From Adineta ricciae (taxonomy: Eukaryota > Rotifera > Eurotatoria > Adinetida > Adinetidae): a stretch of DNA of 64,000 nt. Below the pieces are notes generated by a model. The model made no database searches. It had not been told where the DNA came from and saw nothing but the letters and a program-made list of their open reading frames with translations. The stretch is from the NCBI GenBank assembly GCA_905250025.1, contig CAJNOJ010000002.1, positions 868,001 to 932,000 of the forward strand, given 5' to 3'. This document shows positions 41,201 through 52,628 of the stretch, in pieces (the stretch's first letter is position 1; every line of letters begins with the position of its first letter). Both the position numbers and the translations under genes were made by a program.

Positions 41201-42274
41201 TTACAAGCATTTCGTTGGACACGCATGATGACAATCAAAAAATGACGTATTTCTTCGTTGTTGTTTGCAGATTTCTTTTATATCAGTCCAAGTTCGAAGT
41301 CTTCTGTTTGAAGTTATCTTATTTGTCATTATCTAATAAAAATAAACTTCGTTTCATGTCAATCAAACATTAGAATTAACAGGCAAGTCAATCTTTGACA
41401 TAATATCTGATAATCGCAGATAAAGATAGAATCATCGACATGGAGACGAATTTGATTAACAAAGTATATGCCTTCGGTCGACTTCTTTTCTTTTCGACCA
41501 CCAACGACGAAGCAACAATACATTCATAACACTGCATTTCTTCTCTATACAAGTTAGCATAGATAAAACAACATTCGAGTATTCAATAAACGTTTGATCT
41601 GCATAAAAGTAAGATTTGAGTCTCTCTTATTATTAAATCAACGAAGCGTGTTTAAGTGTAGTTTTCTGCTGTGCATCGTGTGTTTTTCTCTAATTTAATT
41701 CTCCTATGAAGAGATGCATGAGTCGCATTCGCTTTCATAGGTGAGAAGTTGACTAGACAACAACACATCGACGTATGGATAGACATTAGTAAAGAAGGTA
41801 ATCTGATTGGCTTCGTCACGCATGTACTTCATGCATTTGTTATCAGCGTGGCATCAACAGTTTTTCAATTATGCTCAAACTGATGCTTCATTAGACAAGA
41901 AATGAACAAACGAATCCGTTTTTTTTCTGATTAAATATTTAATCTTCATTTTTCTGTTGACATGGACGCTTATCATAATCAATTCATTTCATTTGATTTC
42001 CATTGTGGCGTCATAATTAAGTTTTTCTTCTTACTCCATAACCTGTTTACAATTAATGACATTTTCATTCGCGTTTGGATATTCATCTTCGATTGGCAAA
42101 CTCACGAAAATTTGACGCCAACAAGAGCAACTCGAAGAGCAATAGGAATAACAAGCTATAATTACACGCATGAAGCACATCACTTGACATCAGCAGAAGA
42201 AAATCAGTGATAATTATATGGAGAGAATTGTTGATGACACATGGTTACCTCTCATTTGAGACAAATGATCTATC
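41201..42274. other. Intergenic up to the assembly gap
   Basis: Low-complexity AT-rich sequence. No coding signal supported. Confidence 0.5.
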
Positions 42275-42374
42275 NNNNNNNNNNNNNNNNNNNNNNNNNN
42301 NNNNNNNNNNNNNNNNNNNNNNNNNNNNNNNNNNNNNNNNNNNNNNNNNNNNNNNNNNNNNNNNNNNNNNNNNN
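42275..42374. other. Assembly gap (100 N)
   Basis: Exactly one hundred N characters, the conventional placeholder for a gap of unknown size. Distance and even orientation across it are not guaranteed. Confidence 0.99.
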
Positions 42375-43497
42375 TCTCTATTTTTCTTTCTCACTCTCGC
42401 GCAATCGATAGGTGAAGAAGCGCGCTCATTTTCTTCTTGCCTTCCGCGTATATACTACAGTTGCTTCATCAAATCCGATTAGTGCGCATTTTTCATTGAC
42501 ATATGAGAACGAAAGGAAAAAGATATGTCCCTTCTCTATACATTATCAAATGACAGCATCACAACATCGTCAAATAAAGCAAGCGAGGCCCTTTGCGACA
42601 TGTATTGAAGATGGGGAAAGAGCAAAAACTATTAATAGGCTAAACAGTGAATGAATGAATGAATAAATATGAATAGATGCACTGTGTTGAAATTTGTCAT
42701 TGCACACAGATGGTACGAGTGCAAATCGAATAAGTTTAATTGATTTTAACTGATTGATAAATCGATAACGAGAAAAGGAAAATGTTTGTTTGTTAGATAT
42801 TTCGTTTCTTTGTGCAGGACGAGGAGAAAAGCACACGGAAAACATTGATTAGTTTTTACGTGAGCGTGACGAAATCAGGTCGGCAAATTGATTTAATTGA
42901 GCTTTTACATTCTTTCTTCTTTTACTCGTCATTTAGTCGATTATCACCTTAGGAAGCTAAGAGCATGCACATCAAGCCCATTTCCTGCTCCATTTGACAA
43001 TGTCAGTTTTCATCTTTGTTTCACTTGGCTATCTATGTTGCTCGCATACATCTTTACATTCATTTTTGTCATCTTCTCTTCTCTTTCTTTCTCTTAAGAT
43101 CTATAAAAAAAAAAGCGCACGCAAGGAGACAACGACGAACGAGCAATTGTCGCCGATTGGCCGATTGACAAACGATTATCGAACATAGAAGTTTTTTTTC
43201 ATTGGTTCTTGTTATCGATTGGCGAGAGCGTGAAAGAAAAATAGAGAAAAAGAGAAAAGGAGAGAAAGAGAGAGAGAGACACACACATACACAGCGGGAA
43301 GATAATTGTATGAAAAGAAAGTAAAAAGAGTCTATGTATGCTTGTGTGTAATTTCCGTTAGAAGAGAAAAAATCCACTCGTTCGATAATTTATTACCTGA
43401 CGGGTTTCGAAGACAAGAAAAAAGAAAGAAAATAGTCGATTAGCAATTGAGATTTGTTTTTATTTACCAATAAAATCAACTCGAACCAAACGGATCA
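42375..43497. other. Upstream region of the HMX gene
   Basis: About 1.1 kb with purine-rich and GA/CA simple repeats near 43225-43290. No gene recognised. It may hold regulatory sequence for the homeobox gene. Confidence 0.45.
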
Positions 43498-44926
43498 ATG
43501 GAAGAACAGACCATTTTACCTTTTCATTCAACGACGAACAGTAATGCAACAGCAATTGTCGTTGAGCAAGATCCAAGCATTCAAAAAAAATTAAGCTTCT
43601 CAATTGACAGCATCCTTGACAAGCAACAACAACAACAACAACAGCCATTATTCAACTGTAGTAATTTTAAAGTCAAACGTCATCATCATTCAACACCCAT
43701 TGGTAAATAGAAAAAAAAGGTTGTTTTTTTCTTCGAATTGTTTTTGTTTTTCGTCAATTAAGGTAACCATCATCGATCATCAAATGAAAACGGGAGTAAT
43801 AATGATTCAGGTATTCATTTATTACTTATCGACGGAAATAACAACAAACGCAAACATAGTGGATCGTTATCATCGGATGAACATTCATCAACATCACCAC
43901 CAACTGGAAATAAACATACTCGTTTAAGTCATTTAGATGATGATGGAGCTAGCAGCGATTGTTCAGGTTTAACAACAAGCGATGTCGACGATGACGACAT
44001 TGTATCAGGTTCCGAAGATAACGATCTTAGTCATCGACACAATGGCAATCACAAATATTCACATAATCATGGAGGAATCAATCAATATAGTCATCATGGC
44101 AGCGGTAGTCATGAATTACATGAGATTATGCATCGGAAGAAGAAAACACGTACAGTGTTTTCACGTACGCAGATATTTCAGTTGGAAACAACGTTTGATC
44201 GAAAGCGATATTTATCAAGTGCTGATCGTGCCAATTTGGCACAAGGTCTTCGTCTCACTGAACAGCAAGTTAAAGTAAGTGAAACAACGGAAAAGAGGAA
44301 CTTGTTTCGCTCTTAATAAACAATTCTTTTTCTTTCTTCTCTCTCATTAGATTTGGTTCCAAAATCGACGAAATAAGTATGTCGTTCAAATACTTTCCTT
44401 TCAGAAAGAAGCTAAACTTTTTTTTTCTCTATATTTTATCAGACTTAAACGTCAAATAGTCGAAGCTAGTCAGTCAATCAGTTCGGTCGTTGCTTGTGCT
44501 GCATCGTTGCAAGCTCCCCCACCACCTCCGCCGACATCCTCGTCATCCTCATCCAACAATTCCATAATTAAACGTCCATTACCCATGTCTATACCATTAC
44601 CCAGTGATTTCTCTTCGGCATCATCATCATCAACATCTCCTCTATCTATGTCATCGAAAAATCCAGCACATCGTTTCGATGCGGCCTCATTCCTTCATTC
44701 GAACTTCTACGAACTAGCTGCCGTTGCTGCCGCACATGCAGCCGCTCAAGCAGCTGCTTTCCATAATAATACTACAACACAAAATAAACCAACAATGGCA
44801 CAACCAAGTGTCAATGACAGCTCGGAACAAAATCCATCTTTAACATCATCAGCAGCAACAGCGACCAGTTCGTATCCAACATTTCAAGATTTTGCCACAT
44901 CTCTTGCTACTCAAGCAGCCGTTTAA
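43498..44926 (+). CDS. HMX: HMX/Nkx5-class homeodomain transcription factor
   Basis: Four exons (43498-43702, 43763-44274, 44351-44376, 44443-44926) join in frame to 408 residues. The homeodomain spans exons 2-4: [40 protein letters not shown], then [16 protein letters not shown]. This is the HMX signature (TVFSRxQxFQLExTFDxKRYLSS). Departures are Leu instead of Trp in NKxKRQ and Ile before WFQNRR. Near the N-terminus [11 protein letters not shown] is an EH1-like Groucho-binding motif, expected in NK-class repressors. Flanks are poly-Gln, His/Asn/Ser-rich and a C-terminal Ala-rich stretch. HMX genes pattern neurons and sensory organs. A 26-nt micro-exon encodes the heart of recognition helix 3. 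Confidence 0.93.
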
Positions 44927-46414
44927 CTCATTTAACTAAACTTCTTCGTTTTGTTTCGTCTCATTTTCTTCTTCTTCTTCTCTCTTTCTCTCTCTCGTTC
45001 TTCTGTATGTGTATATGTATGCTGAAAAAAGAGCCTTTCCAAGTAATCGAAGTGCTTTATATGATGTTATTTGATCCATTGCCTCCAGACGACAAGTGAC
45101 AAGCATTCTAACCATTTATGGAACAATCTGCATATGTGAACGAGAAAGAAAAATTCCTGACAATAATGAAGATTTGATTTTGCCTTCATGGCTGGTAAAC
45201 GCCCACTTCTTATCGTTTCGAATTGATCAAAATATCAGCTAACCCAACTGCACGTGTGTGTGTGTGTTCGAAGAATATAATCGATGAGCAGAAGGTGATT
45301 AGTTGACGACGCCATTGATTGAATCATCACATGGATCTGTCGAAGAAAACAAGGTAGAAAGAATAACTGCACCTCGGGGGAACAACAGTTCAACGCCCGA
45401 TTGAAACAGGAATGAAAAAGGATTAATTATGTCGAGCTTAAGAACATTGACATTTCACTTTTTCTTGTACTAAATCAAAAGAATGAGGTGTGCTTTTGAA
45501 CGATAACCATATTAACATTTTCAGTCAACTTGCAATTGGAGATCGTCTCTTTCTTGGTAAAATGAGGAAATAATGATGACGTATTGATACTATTGTTATT
45601 GGAAGCTTTCGGAAGTCGAGAGCAAAGCTGTTCCTATCGAAGCCAGTGAGAGAAAGTATTTTAACCTAAAGATAATGTTCTCCTTTGAAAATTCCATGTA
45701 TATTCTATTATAAATTTGACCGATCGTTAGAAGAATTTGTTTACCTTGAACAACGCATGAAAACTGAGCATTTAAGAAGACTTAAATATTCATAGAGAAG
45801 AAGAAAAAAGAAATTGATAATTAAACGAAATGATCTATTTTAAAATTTCATCAAAAAGATAATTAAAAATAGACTGATGAGACGACGTTTTTCCTCCGAT
45901 GAATATTTTAAATATTTCTAAAGGCTTTATTTTTAATTAAGCTCTGAAATAGTCGACTAAACTAGATCCATGCTGTTAGTTGTAATCGAAATAACCATGT
46001 AATTATTAGCAAAAATGAATATTGTTGCTTATACTTTGCGATATGTATCTCCAGATTTGATCGAGATAAAATAAAACATTAAGAGACCAAAGCGATGAGA
46101 AAAGAATCTCTTTACATGAAATGACTATTGATCAATGAATTGTCAATGGTACAAGTTATGCGTATACATACAAGGTTTTGTAAGTGAATTGTGATCATCA
46201 GAACGTTCGTAATATTTGAAGATATCGAATTTGATAAGAGAGATATCTTGCGTTATTAGTATTGTTGCACACAAATCAGTCAATAATGAGAAAATAAAGA
46301 CTATGATGAATATAATCGATACGGCTACTAGAATTTTTGAGTGTATAGTGAAGGAAGATACATATGATTAGCTCAATAGGAATAAAAGACATCACAATGT
46401 TCATCCGATTTTTG
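44927..46414. other. Intergenic, nothing recognised
   Basis: About 1.5 kb between convergent HMX and BPNT1. The first 250 nt are pyrimidine-rich and likely HMX 3' UTR. No other coding signal. Confidence 0.5.
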
Positions 46415-47555
46415 CTATAAATTGTTAATTTTTTCTCGAATTTGTTGTGCGTACCAGTCATGATCGGCCATCGTTGCTAGAACACCGGTTTTCACTGATG
46501 TTTGATCAGTGGGAAAATACGAAATGCCGTTGCCAAATACATCAGTTAATCGACCACCGGCTGCTCGTAGAATAGCCTCCGGTGCACATGTATCCCAAAG
46601 ACTACAGCCACGTGAAGCATGTACATAAACATGAACACGACGTTCAAGTACTAGCAAAGACTTAAACGAACATGAACCTATCATAGTGTCAACAGAACAG
46701 CCTATTTACTTTGTATCCGCATCCACCTGCTTGTAAAACTTCGGTTGGTTGACATGCATTAACAGCATCGATAACAGTTTTCGAACGATGCGATAAACTT
46801 CCAGCAACAATTCGACCAGGTAATGGTGTCTTGTTTATGTCGCATTTTCCGTAAACACCGGCATGAACAAGACCCCATATACTACGTCCTGATTGGCCTC
46901 CATCTTCATAAAAAGGTTGATGAATGATTCCACCGATGGCGTTGCCTTGTGTTGCCACACCAATTAATACTGTCACACCCTCTAGACGACCTTCAGTGAA
47001 TTCCCGTGTTCCATCTAATGGATCAACCCATATGACAAGCTATTCGGAAAAAGAAATAAAACTTGTAAGGTGTCGGACTCAAGCCTTTTCATTACGTCTT
47101 TTTCTTCTAGTTTTTGAAATTCGGTTGGACATGGTGCTTTCAAAATTTCATCAAGATTAGATCCAATCAAATCATCAATATCAGAGCTAGCAGCAGATTT
47201 TTCCAGTGGAATGTTCTGAAAATGATCAATAAGGGACACATTAATACAAAGAATCATTTACTTCTTCGCCCCGAACAGTTAATTGTGGAAAATGTTTCAC
47301 TAGTGAAGAAATAATCAGTTGCTGCGAAGCGCGGTCCGCCTTTGTTTGTGGATCATTATGTCCCTGAAATCGATATAATCAAACCAGAATTAGTCGGGAA
47401 ATTTTAACAAAAAAAACCTATGGTACTTTTTCAACAATGTCGAGACCTGTCCCAGAGGACTGAACATCTCTGATGATTTGACCAGCACGTTTAGCTAAAG
47501 TTAGAGATGCTGAAAGTACACGCATAAGTACCGGTACAGTATGACTTGCTGTCAT
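46415..47555 (-). CDS. BPNT1: 3'(2'),5'-bisphosphate nucleotidase 1
   Basis: Five minus-strand exons, all phase 0 (47555-47427, 47363-47262, 47215-47096, 47039-46710, 46660-46415), give 308 residues, the same length as human BPNT1. Li+-sensitive phosphatase motifs are present: KADRASQ, the metal-binding RGEE, WVDPLDGTREF, and near the C-terminus GCSLWDTCAPEAIL, with the second metal-site WDxxAPE. The enzyme dephosphorylates PAP to AMP and PAPS to APS, clearing the by-product of sulfotransferase reactions, and needs Mg2+. All catalytic motifs are intact. It is divergent from its right-hand gene only by separate promoters; both lie on the minus strand with 74 nt between them, so SNAPC1 ends just upstream of BPNT1's start. 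Confidence 0.96.
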
Positions 47556-47628
47556 ATTTATTAGTATATTTTTTATCTACAATCAGTGACAGATCAAGAA
47601 GAATAGATGAATAGAATATGAAAATATT

Positions 47629-49516
47629 TTAGTCATTGCGTTTTTTCTTCGAACGACTACGTGTCGTTATCGATTTTGTGTTTTGTTTCCTACCAGAACG
47701 TTTATCATTATTAACATTATCTGCAATCATATCCAGACTACATTCATCGGCATCATCATCATTATTATAATCATCATGATCATCATCGAACGTATATTCT
47801 TCTTTAACTGAAGCGGAAGCTTTTGGCTTTGCAATCATTTCTGCTTTTGCTCGTATTCGACTTCGAGTTTCACCAATCGATGGACCACGCTGAAACAAAA
47901 ATAAACACGATGCCATAAAAAGACGATCTTCACGGATAGTCCAGAATGAATGAGAGTCTCTATGTTTTGTCTATAGCTTCTTTGTTGCTATTTCTTTGGA
48001 TTGAATTCTCTACAGAATCCTGTTAAAGAATACTGAATTTTCATAACTAAAGACTGATTTATCCGAATGAATTGGTGACATTTTGCATCGTACATTTTAA
48101 AACCAAGATACACAAGAAAATAATGCGTGACAAGCTCTACAATTAACAATGAACAGTTTGCCGGACGTTCGTTCGTTCTTAAAATAAACAGAACCCAATG
48201 CAAACAAAAACAATTCTCTTCATAGAATCCGAAATCGGTTGCATGTAATTCTGTGTATTTATACAGTCAGAATTGTCATTGTAACTTACAGGATCTTATA
48301 CACGACATTTTAACAGACACTTGGATTTTAATATAATTACTTCTATCAATCATAAAAATCATGTAAAATAGTCTTCGTATAATATAGCAACGGATTTTTA
48401 CTACGATCTCGTAAAGGCTATGACGACGTATGTTATGAAGAAAGAATGAAGTCCAGATACAAATAACTTCATTATTAAATATTACCTGAGGTATTGGCTC
48501 AGGTTCAGTATCCGGCTGTTCTTCTTGGTCGAATTGATCGTCGGATCTCTCTAAATCAAATTCTTTTTTCAACTGTTCAATAAAATTGGGTCGAATCGAT
48601 GTTAGTTCTTGAGGGAGACTATCCGTGCCACCGGATGCTTCAATCAGATTGTCTTTTGCTTTGGTATACAAGTTATGTGCTTCTTCACACATCTAAATTT
48701 ATGGAAATATTTTATCATGACCTACTTCCTCAATGATCGTACCGTGATGAGCTTTTCGTCAATATTCAAACGTGATGAAAGTAAAACATCCGAACGCATG
48801 TATTTGCCTGATTTCATATAGTTCATTTTTGTGAAGAAGCGTGGACCCATCTAGATCAATGAAATAACAAAGTATACTTATTGTAATGACTAGAAAATTC
48901 ATACCTCGTGTCTCGTTGCACTAATCACAAAAGCATGTTCATGGATTAACTTACATAAAATCGTTTTTGCATCAGCTGGTATCGCTGATGATAACTCCAT
49001 TTGATCAAGAAAGGAATTTAATGTGTCAATAGGCAAGCGAATCTATTTCAAAGGAAGAAGATTTGATTCGGTCAATAGATTAAAATCGATTCGTACTTTA
49101 ATTTTTGGTTCTTCTATTTGATACATATAGATTGTAAACAAGCAGTAAAGTGCACCGAGTTGGATGGGCAAACGCCATGGTTGACCAAGATAAGAAGCAG
49201 CTACTGTCATTGAATCATCAAGAAACTAAAATGAAATAAATCCTACCGTCGTTGGTTACAATTAATTCAGCGATACGAACAAAACGAAATGAGTTTGGTT
49301 GAATGTCAGCAGCTCTAAATATCAAAATATGCTATTAATTATGATATTAGTATGTAGAAAGCAAACATACTTGAAGAGAAATTCGAGTTTATGCTTTTGC
49401 CACACAGATGCAAATGTTTGATAATCATAGTCAGATTCTCGTTCAAAGTCATGTATAAGCGAATCTAAATCTGATGATATTGGTGGTAGGAAATTGTATG
49501 TGTAATAAGCTGCCAT
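47629..49516 (-). CDS. SNAPC1: snRNA-activating protein complex subunit 1
   Basis: Seven minus-strand exons (49516-49371, 49314-49260, 49225-49097, 49042-48905, 48850-48743, 48692-48486, 47889-47629) give 347 residues (human 368). The SNAPC1 domain is recognisable: DSLIHDFERESDYDYQTFASVW at the start (split here for brevity), SYLGQPWRLPIQLGALYCLF equivalent to PYTFQIRVGALYLLYGLY, and FVISATRHEMGPRFFTKMNYMK. The C-terminal part is acidic then Lys/Arg/Ser-rich (SITTRSRSKKKR), as in other SNAPC1 proteins. It is a subunit of the complex that binds the proximal sequence element of snRNA genes for Pol II and III. Intron 2 is only 34 nt by the phase-preserving model. The last intron is about 600 nt and shows nothing else. 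Confidence 0.87.
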
Positions 49517-49811
49517 TGGAACTTTCCACTCAAGACAAATACTAGTTATAGTTTCTTAATAAATGAAATCAATCAAACAAACCGTAATAACAATAAGTGA
49601 TGATTCACTCTTGTGACATTCTATTTCTATTACGAATGAATTTATTCTGTCGAACGTTCGGAAAGATGTCACTGGAAATCTTACTGTTTCACAAATCCTT
49701 TTTCGTAGTCAAGTATAACTATTTTACTGAAAACTTTCGTTGCGACAGATAGGATTTAGATCGAGATTTTCATGCGATTAACTTTGTATATTGAGCGCAT
49801 TAATTATCAAC

Positions 49812-51112
49812 ATGTCAACTGATTCTCCTCTCACCAAGAAAACATCGCTCAGTTCACATTCATCACAATCGTATGTTCATTCCTCAGTTTCTTCTGTAGA
49901 AAATTGAATCACTTTAGACCATCATCAGATCCTCAAGAATCCCAAACTTCTCTAGTTGATATCGATTATTGGTCACGTTCATTCCTTGCTCTTGTCTATC
50001 CCGTATCATTTACTGTGTTCATCTCCGCCGGATTATCGATCTTACTCTACGATCTTTATACAGAGTCGAATGTTTTCGAAGATGCTGGTCTCATCTCATC
50101 TTCCAAAGGTCCTAATGCTGCATCAATATCAAAAATCACATCCGAATCGTTTCTTATCGCTTTAATCATCATTGGCATCATCGCACTAGCCACATGCCTT
50201 CTCGTTATCTTTGTTTATTACGACTGTTTGAAATGCCTCTATATTTACTTATTTTTCACAGTTATTTGTGTTTTTTCCCTTCTGAATATTTCCATCTTAT
50301 CAATGATCATTGCTCAAATCAATTCTTCAATCGATTGGATAACAATCATCTTCTATGTTTATAATGTTCTAACTATTGCCATTCTATGCATGTTTTGGTT
50401 AGCACCGAATTTGATGAAACAAATCGTAACGATTTATCAATGCATCATAATGATATTGTACGTTTTGAAGATTGCACCTGAATGGATTGCGTGGGCATTG
50501 CTTCCACTCTTGGCTGTATGGGATATATTAGCTGTCTTACTCCCATTCGGTCCGTTATATCTATTGATAAATCTATTTCAAAAACGGCAACTACAAGTTC
50601 CATCGATGATGGTCTATACGACAGGTATATGGTTTCGAAATCAAAATATGAATCCATTTGATGACGATCATTCAATATCTTCACAGAATTATTTGTCAAG
50701 TTTTAACTTAGTATTCATCTCATCGAATGTGTTGAAGTATATCTCTAAGCATACGAGTTTAACTTTAACCACTATGAATCGAAATATCAATGCTTCTCCT
50801 GACCAACAGCCAAGAAAAAAACGTCGAGTACGGGAATCAATGTTGGGCTTGGGAGATTTCATTTTCTATTCGATTCTTCTCTCGAAAACTGTTTTCACAT
50901 CCCAGTGCAATCTATTTACTATCATTATTATCTATTTATGTTTAATTATGGGTATACTTTTAACAACAATTATTCTTGTAATCTTGCATCGACCATTACC
51001 TGCTCTACCAATTTCACTATTTATTGGTTTGATCGTCTTTTTTCATTATAATCATATTGGATATAAGTTTGCTGATCGTCTTCGTTTACCAAGTGGACCG
51101 ATTATAATATGA
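49812..51112 (+). CDS. PSEN: Presenilin-like GxGD aspartyl protease
   Basis: Two exons (49812-49870, 49918-51112) join in phase to 417 residues (human PS1 467). Multi-pass hydrophobic profile with the three presenilin signatures: the TM6 catalytic Asp (residue 222) in LLAVWDILAVLLPFGPLYLL, the TM7 GLGD with Asp333 in ESMLGLGDFIFYS, and PALP at 381-384. Both catalytic aspartates are intact. The residue before the first Asp is Trp, where presenilins almost always have Tyr (YD). The cytosolic loop between TM6 and TM7 is short (about 90 residues). The protein should be the catalytic subunit of gamma-secretase, cutting Notch- and APP-type stubs in membranes. The start is the first ATG; the N-tail is Ser-rich. 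AATAAA lies 80 nt after the stop. Confidence 0.92.
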
Positions 51113-51191
51113 ACAAGTAAACAAAATCTTTTTCTTACGTGATTACAATAGAAAATTCGAACTGATCAATGCGTATCACTGACAAAGTACA

Positions 51192-51197
51192 AATAAA
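51192..51197 (+). terminator. Presenilin poly(A) signal
   Basis: AATAAA, 80 nt past the presenilin stop and about 20 nt before the end of the converging TMEM185 gene. Confidence 0.6.
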
Positions 51198-51216
51198 AAC
51201 CGACAAAGAAAATTAC

Positions 51217-52628
51217 TTAATCAGGTTCGAGTAATGACGCGGATTGATGTTGTGTGACAAGGTTCTTTTCCTTGGTTACTACTGTTAATTTACTTTTATG
51301 GATTGATTCAATATTTTTCTCATTGGTTGACGTTGTTAGATCAATAATAACATCATTCATCGATGTACGCGTGTCAAATTTATACTGATTGTTGAAATAA
51401 AGAGAAATAACCGGACATCGACCAAGAAGTATCTCACATAAATCACGGCGAAGACCAAACCACCCTAAACAGACAGAGAGCTCCTTCTCAATTTTTCGAA
51501 TTGTTAGTACACACATGGATTGCCGTCAGAAGCGCCGAAAGAAAACATCATCCACGCGATCAATGAAATATACAATGGTATTACGATGATGCTATACGAT
51601 AATTTACTGAGTTGTTGATCCTCTTCTTTATCGAGACGTTCGACTAGTAATATCTGACAGAAGAATCAGTTTCAATCTTTTCAAAAAACAAAGTTTAACT
51701 TGTATAAACTCACTGCAAAGATACCTAATGGGATGAACATTAGTGCATATAGGATCGCTTCAGTGATCGTCGTTATTTCACGTTGATTAGTTACTATTCG
51801 GCGAGAACATCGATGCACAAGAGCAAGAATGATTTTGATAAACACAAAGATTATAGCAATGCACAAGGATATCCAGACTGGAATGAAAACAATCTGAAAA
51901 AAAACAACGAGGAGACCAGTTTCGATGATAAGTAAGCAACAGCTAATGACATACAGAATATCGCCATACAGAGAAATAATCGAGACGTAATGGAAAAAAT
52001 AGAAAGAAAAGTCCATTGATTGTAATGAAAGTTGGAATCTAAGAAAAGACGAAAGTGAAATTCGTTCGAGAATCCAAATTTCCATACGAGGAAGTTTCTT
52101 TGTGTCTTCAATAACCATAAGCACGAGATAAACGAAACGACTGTACATAAAAGTAATGGAGTAAAACAGAGAATCCATTGAATTTCGAGCCCATTTTCTA
52201 ATTTATCACATGTCAGGATCTCAAATGTGAATAGAAGAATGTGCATGAAAAAGTAAATGATCAGTGCTCGACAATCATTGTCTGGCGATCGAAGAATTCT
52301 TGTGAGAAAGAAAAATGAGTTATTTTTCAAAAGAAAGTAAATGTTTTCGTTTCGATACCGATTTTGTTCGCCACTTTTACACCAGATGAAAACTCCTGTA
52401 CAAGCACCGAAAATCACCAACATTTTCCAAATAAACAATGGCAAGAAGACGAGCCAATAACTAATCTGGATGTATCCATCAAGTCGTGATGCAAACAGAA
52501 TAGAAAAGATCAAAAGTGAACCAGTAATTACAAAGCGACTAAAAGATAATTGGTAAATTCATTAAAAAGAAACTTTTGTTTTTCGCTTACGCTGGGTTGC
52601 ATGATCGAATATACTGAGAGGTGTCCAT
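51217..52628 (-). pseudogene. TMEM185: TMEM185-family multi-pass membrane protein with one frameshift
   Basis: Minus-strand exons: 52628-52591, 52538-52359, 52298-51987, 51893-51714, 51653-51515, 51464-51217; about 365 codons (human 350). Family blocks appear in order: SCNPARFVITGSLLIFSILF, ASRLDGYIQISYW, FMHILLFTFEILTCDKLENG, IVFIPVWISLCIAI, ILLVERLDKEE and WWFGLRRDLCEILLG. Within the third exon, around 52099-52125, the homologous frame changes by one base: SFISCLW continues in one frame and EDTKKLPRMEIWIL in the other. There is no room for an intron. All other junctions keep phase and nothing else is damaged, so this is either a recent inactivating indel or a sequencing/assembly error. The family's molecular role is unclear; it is a conserved membrane protein. 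Confidence 0.75.

Noticed and set aside
42275-42374. Apparent coding frame running through the N block (42207-42482)
   Set aside because: The frame is open only because N codons are not stops.
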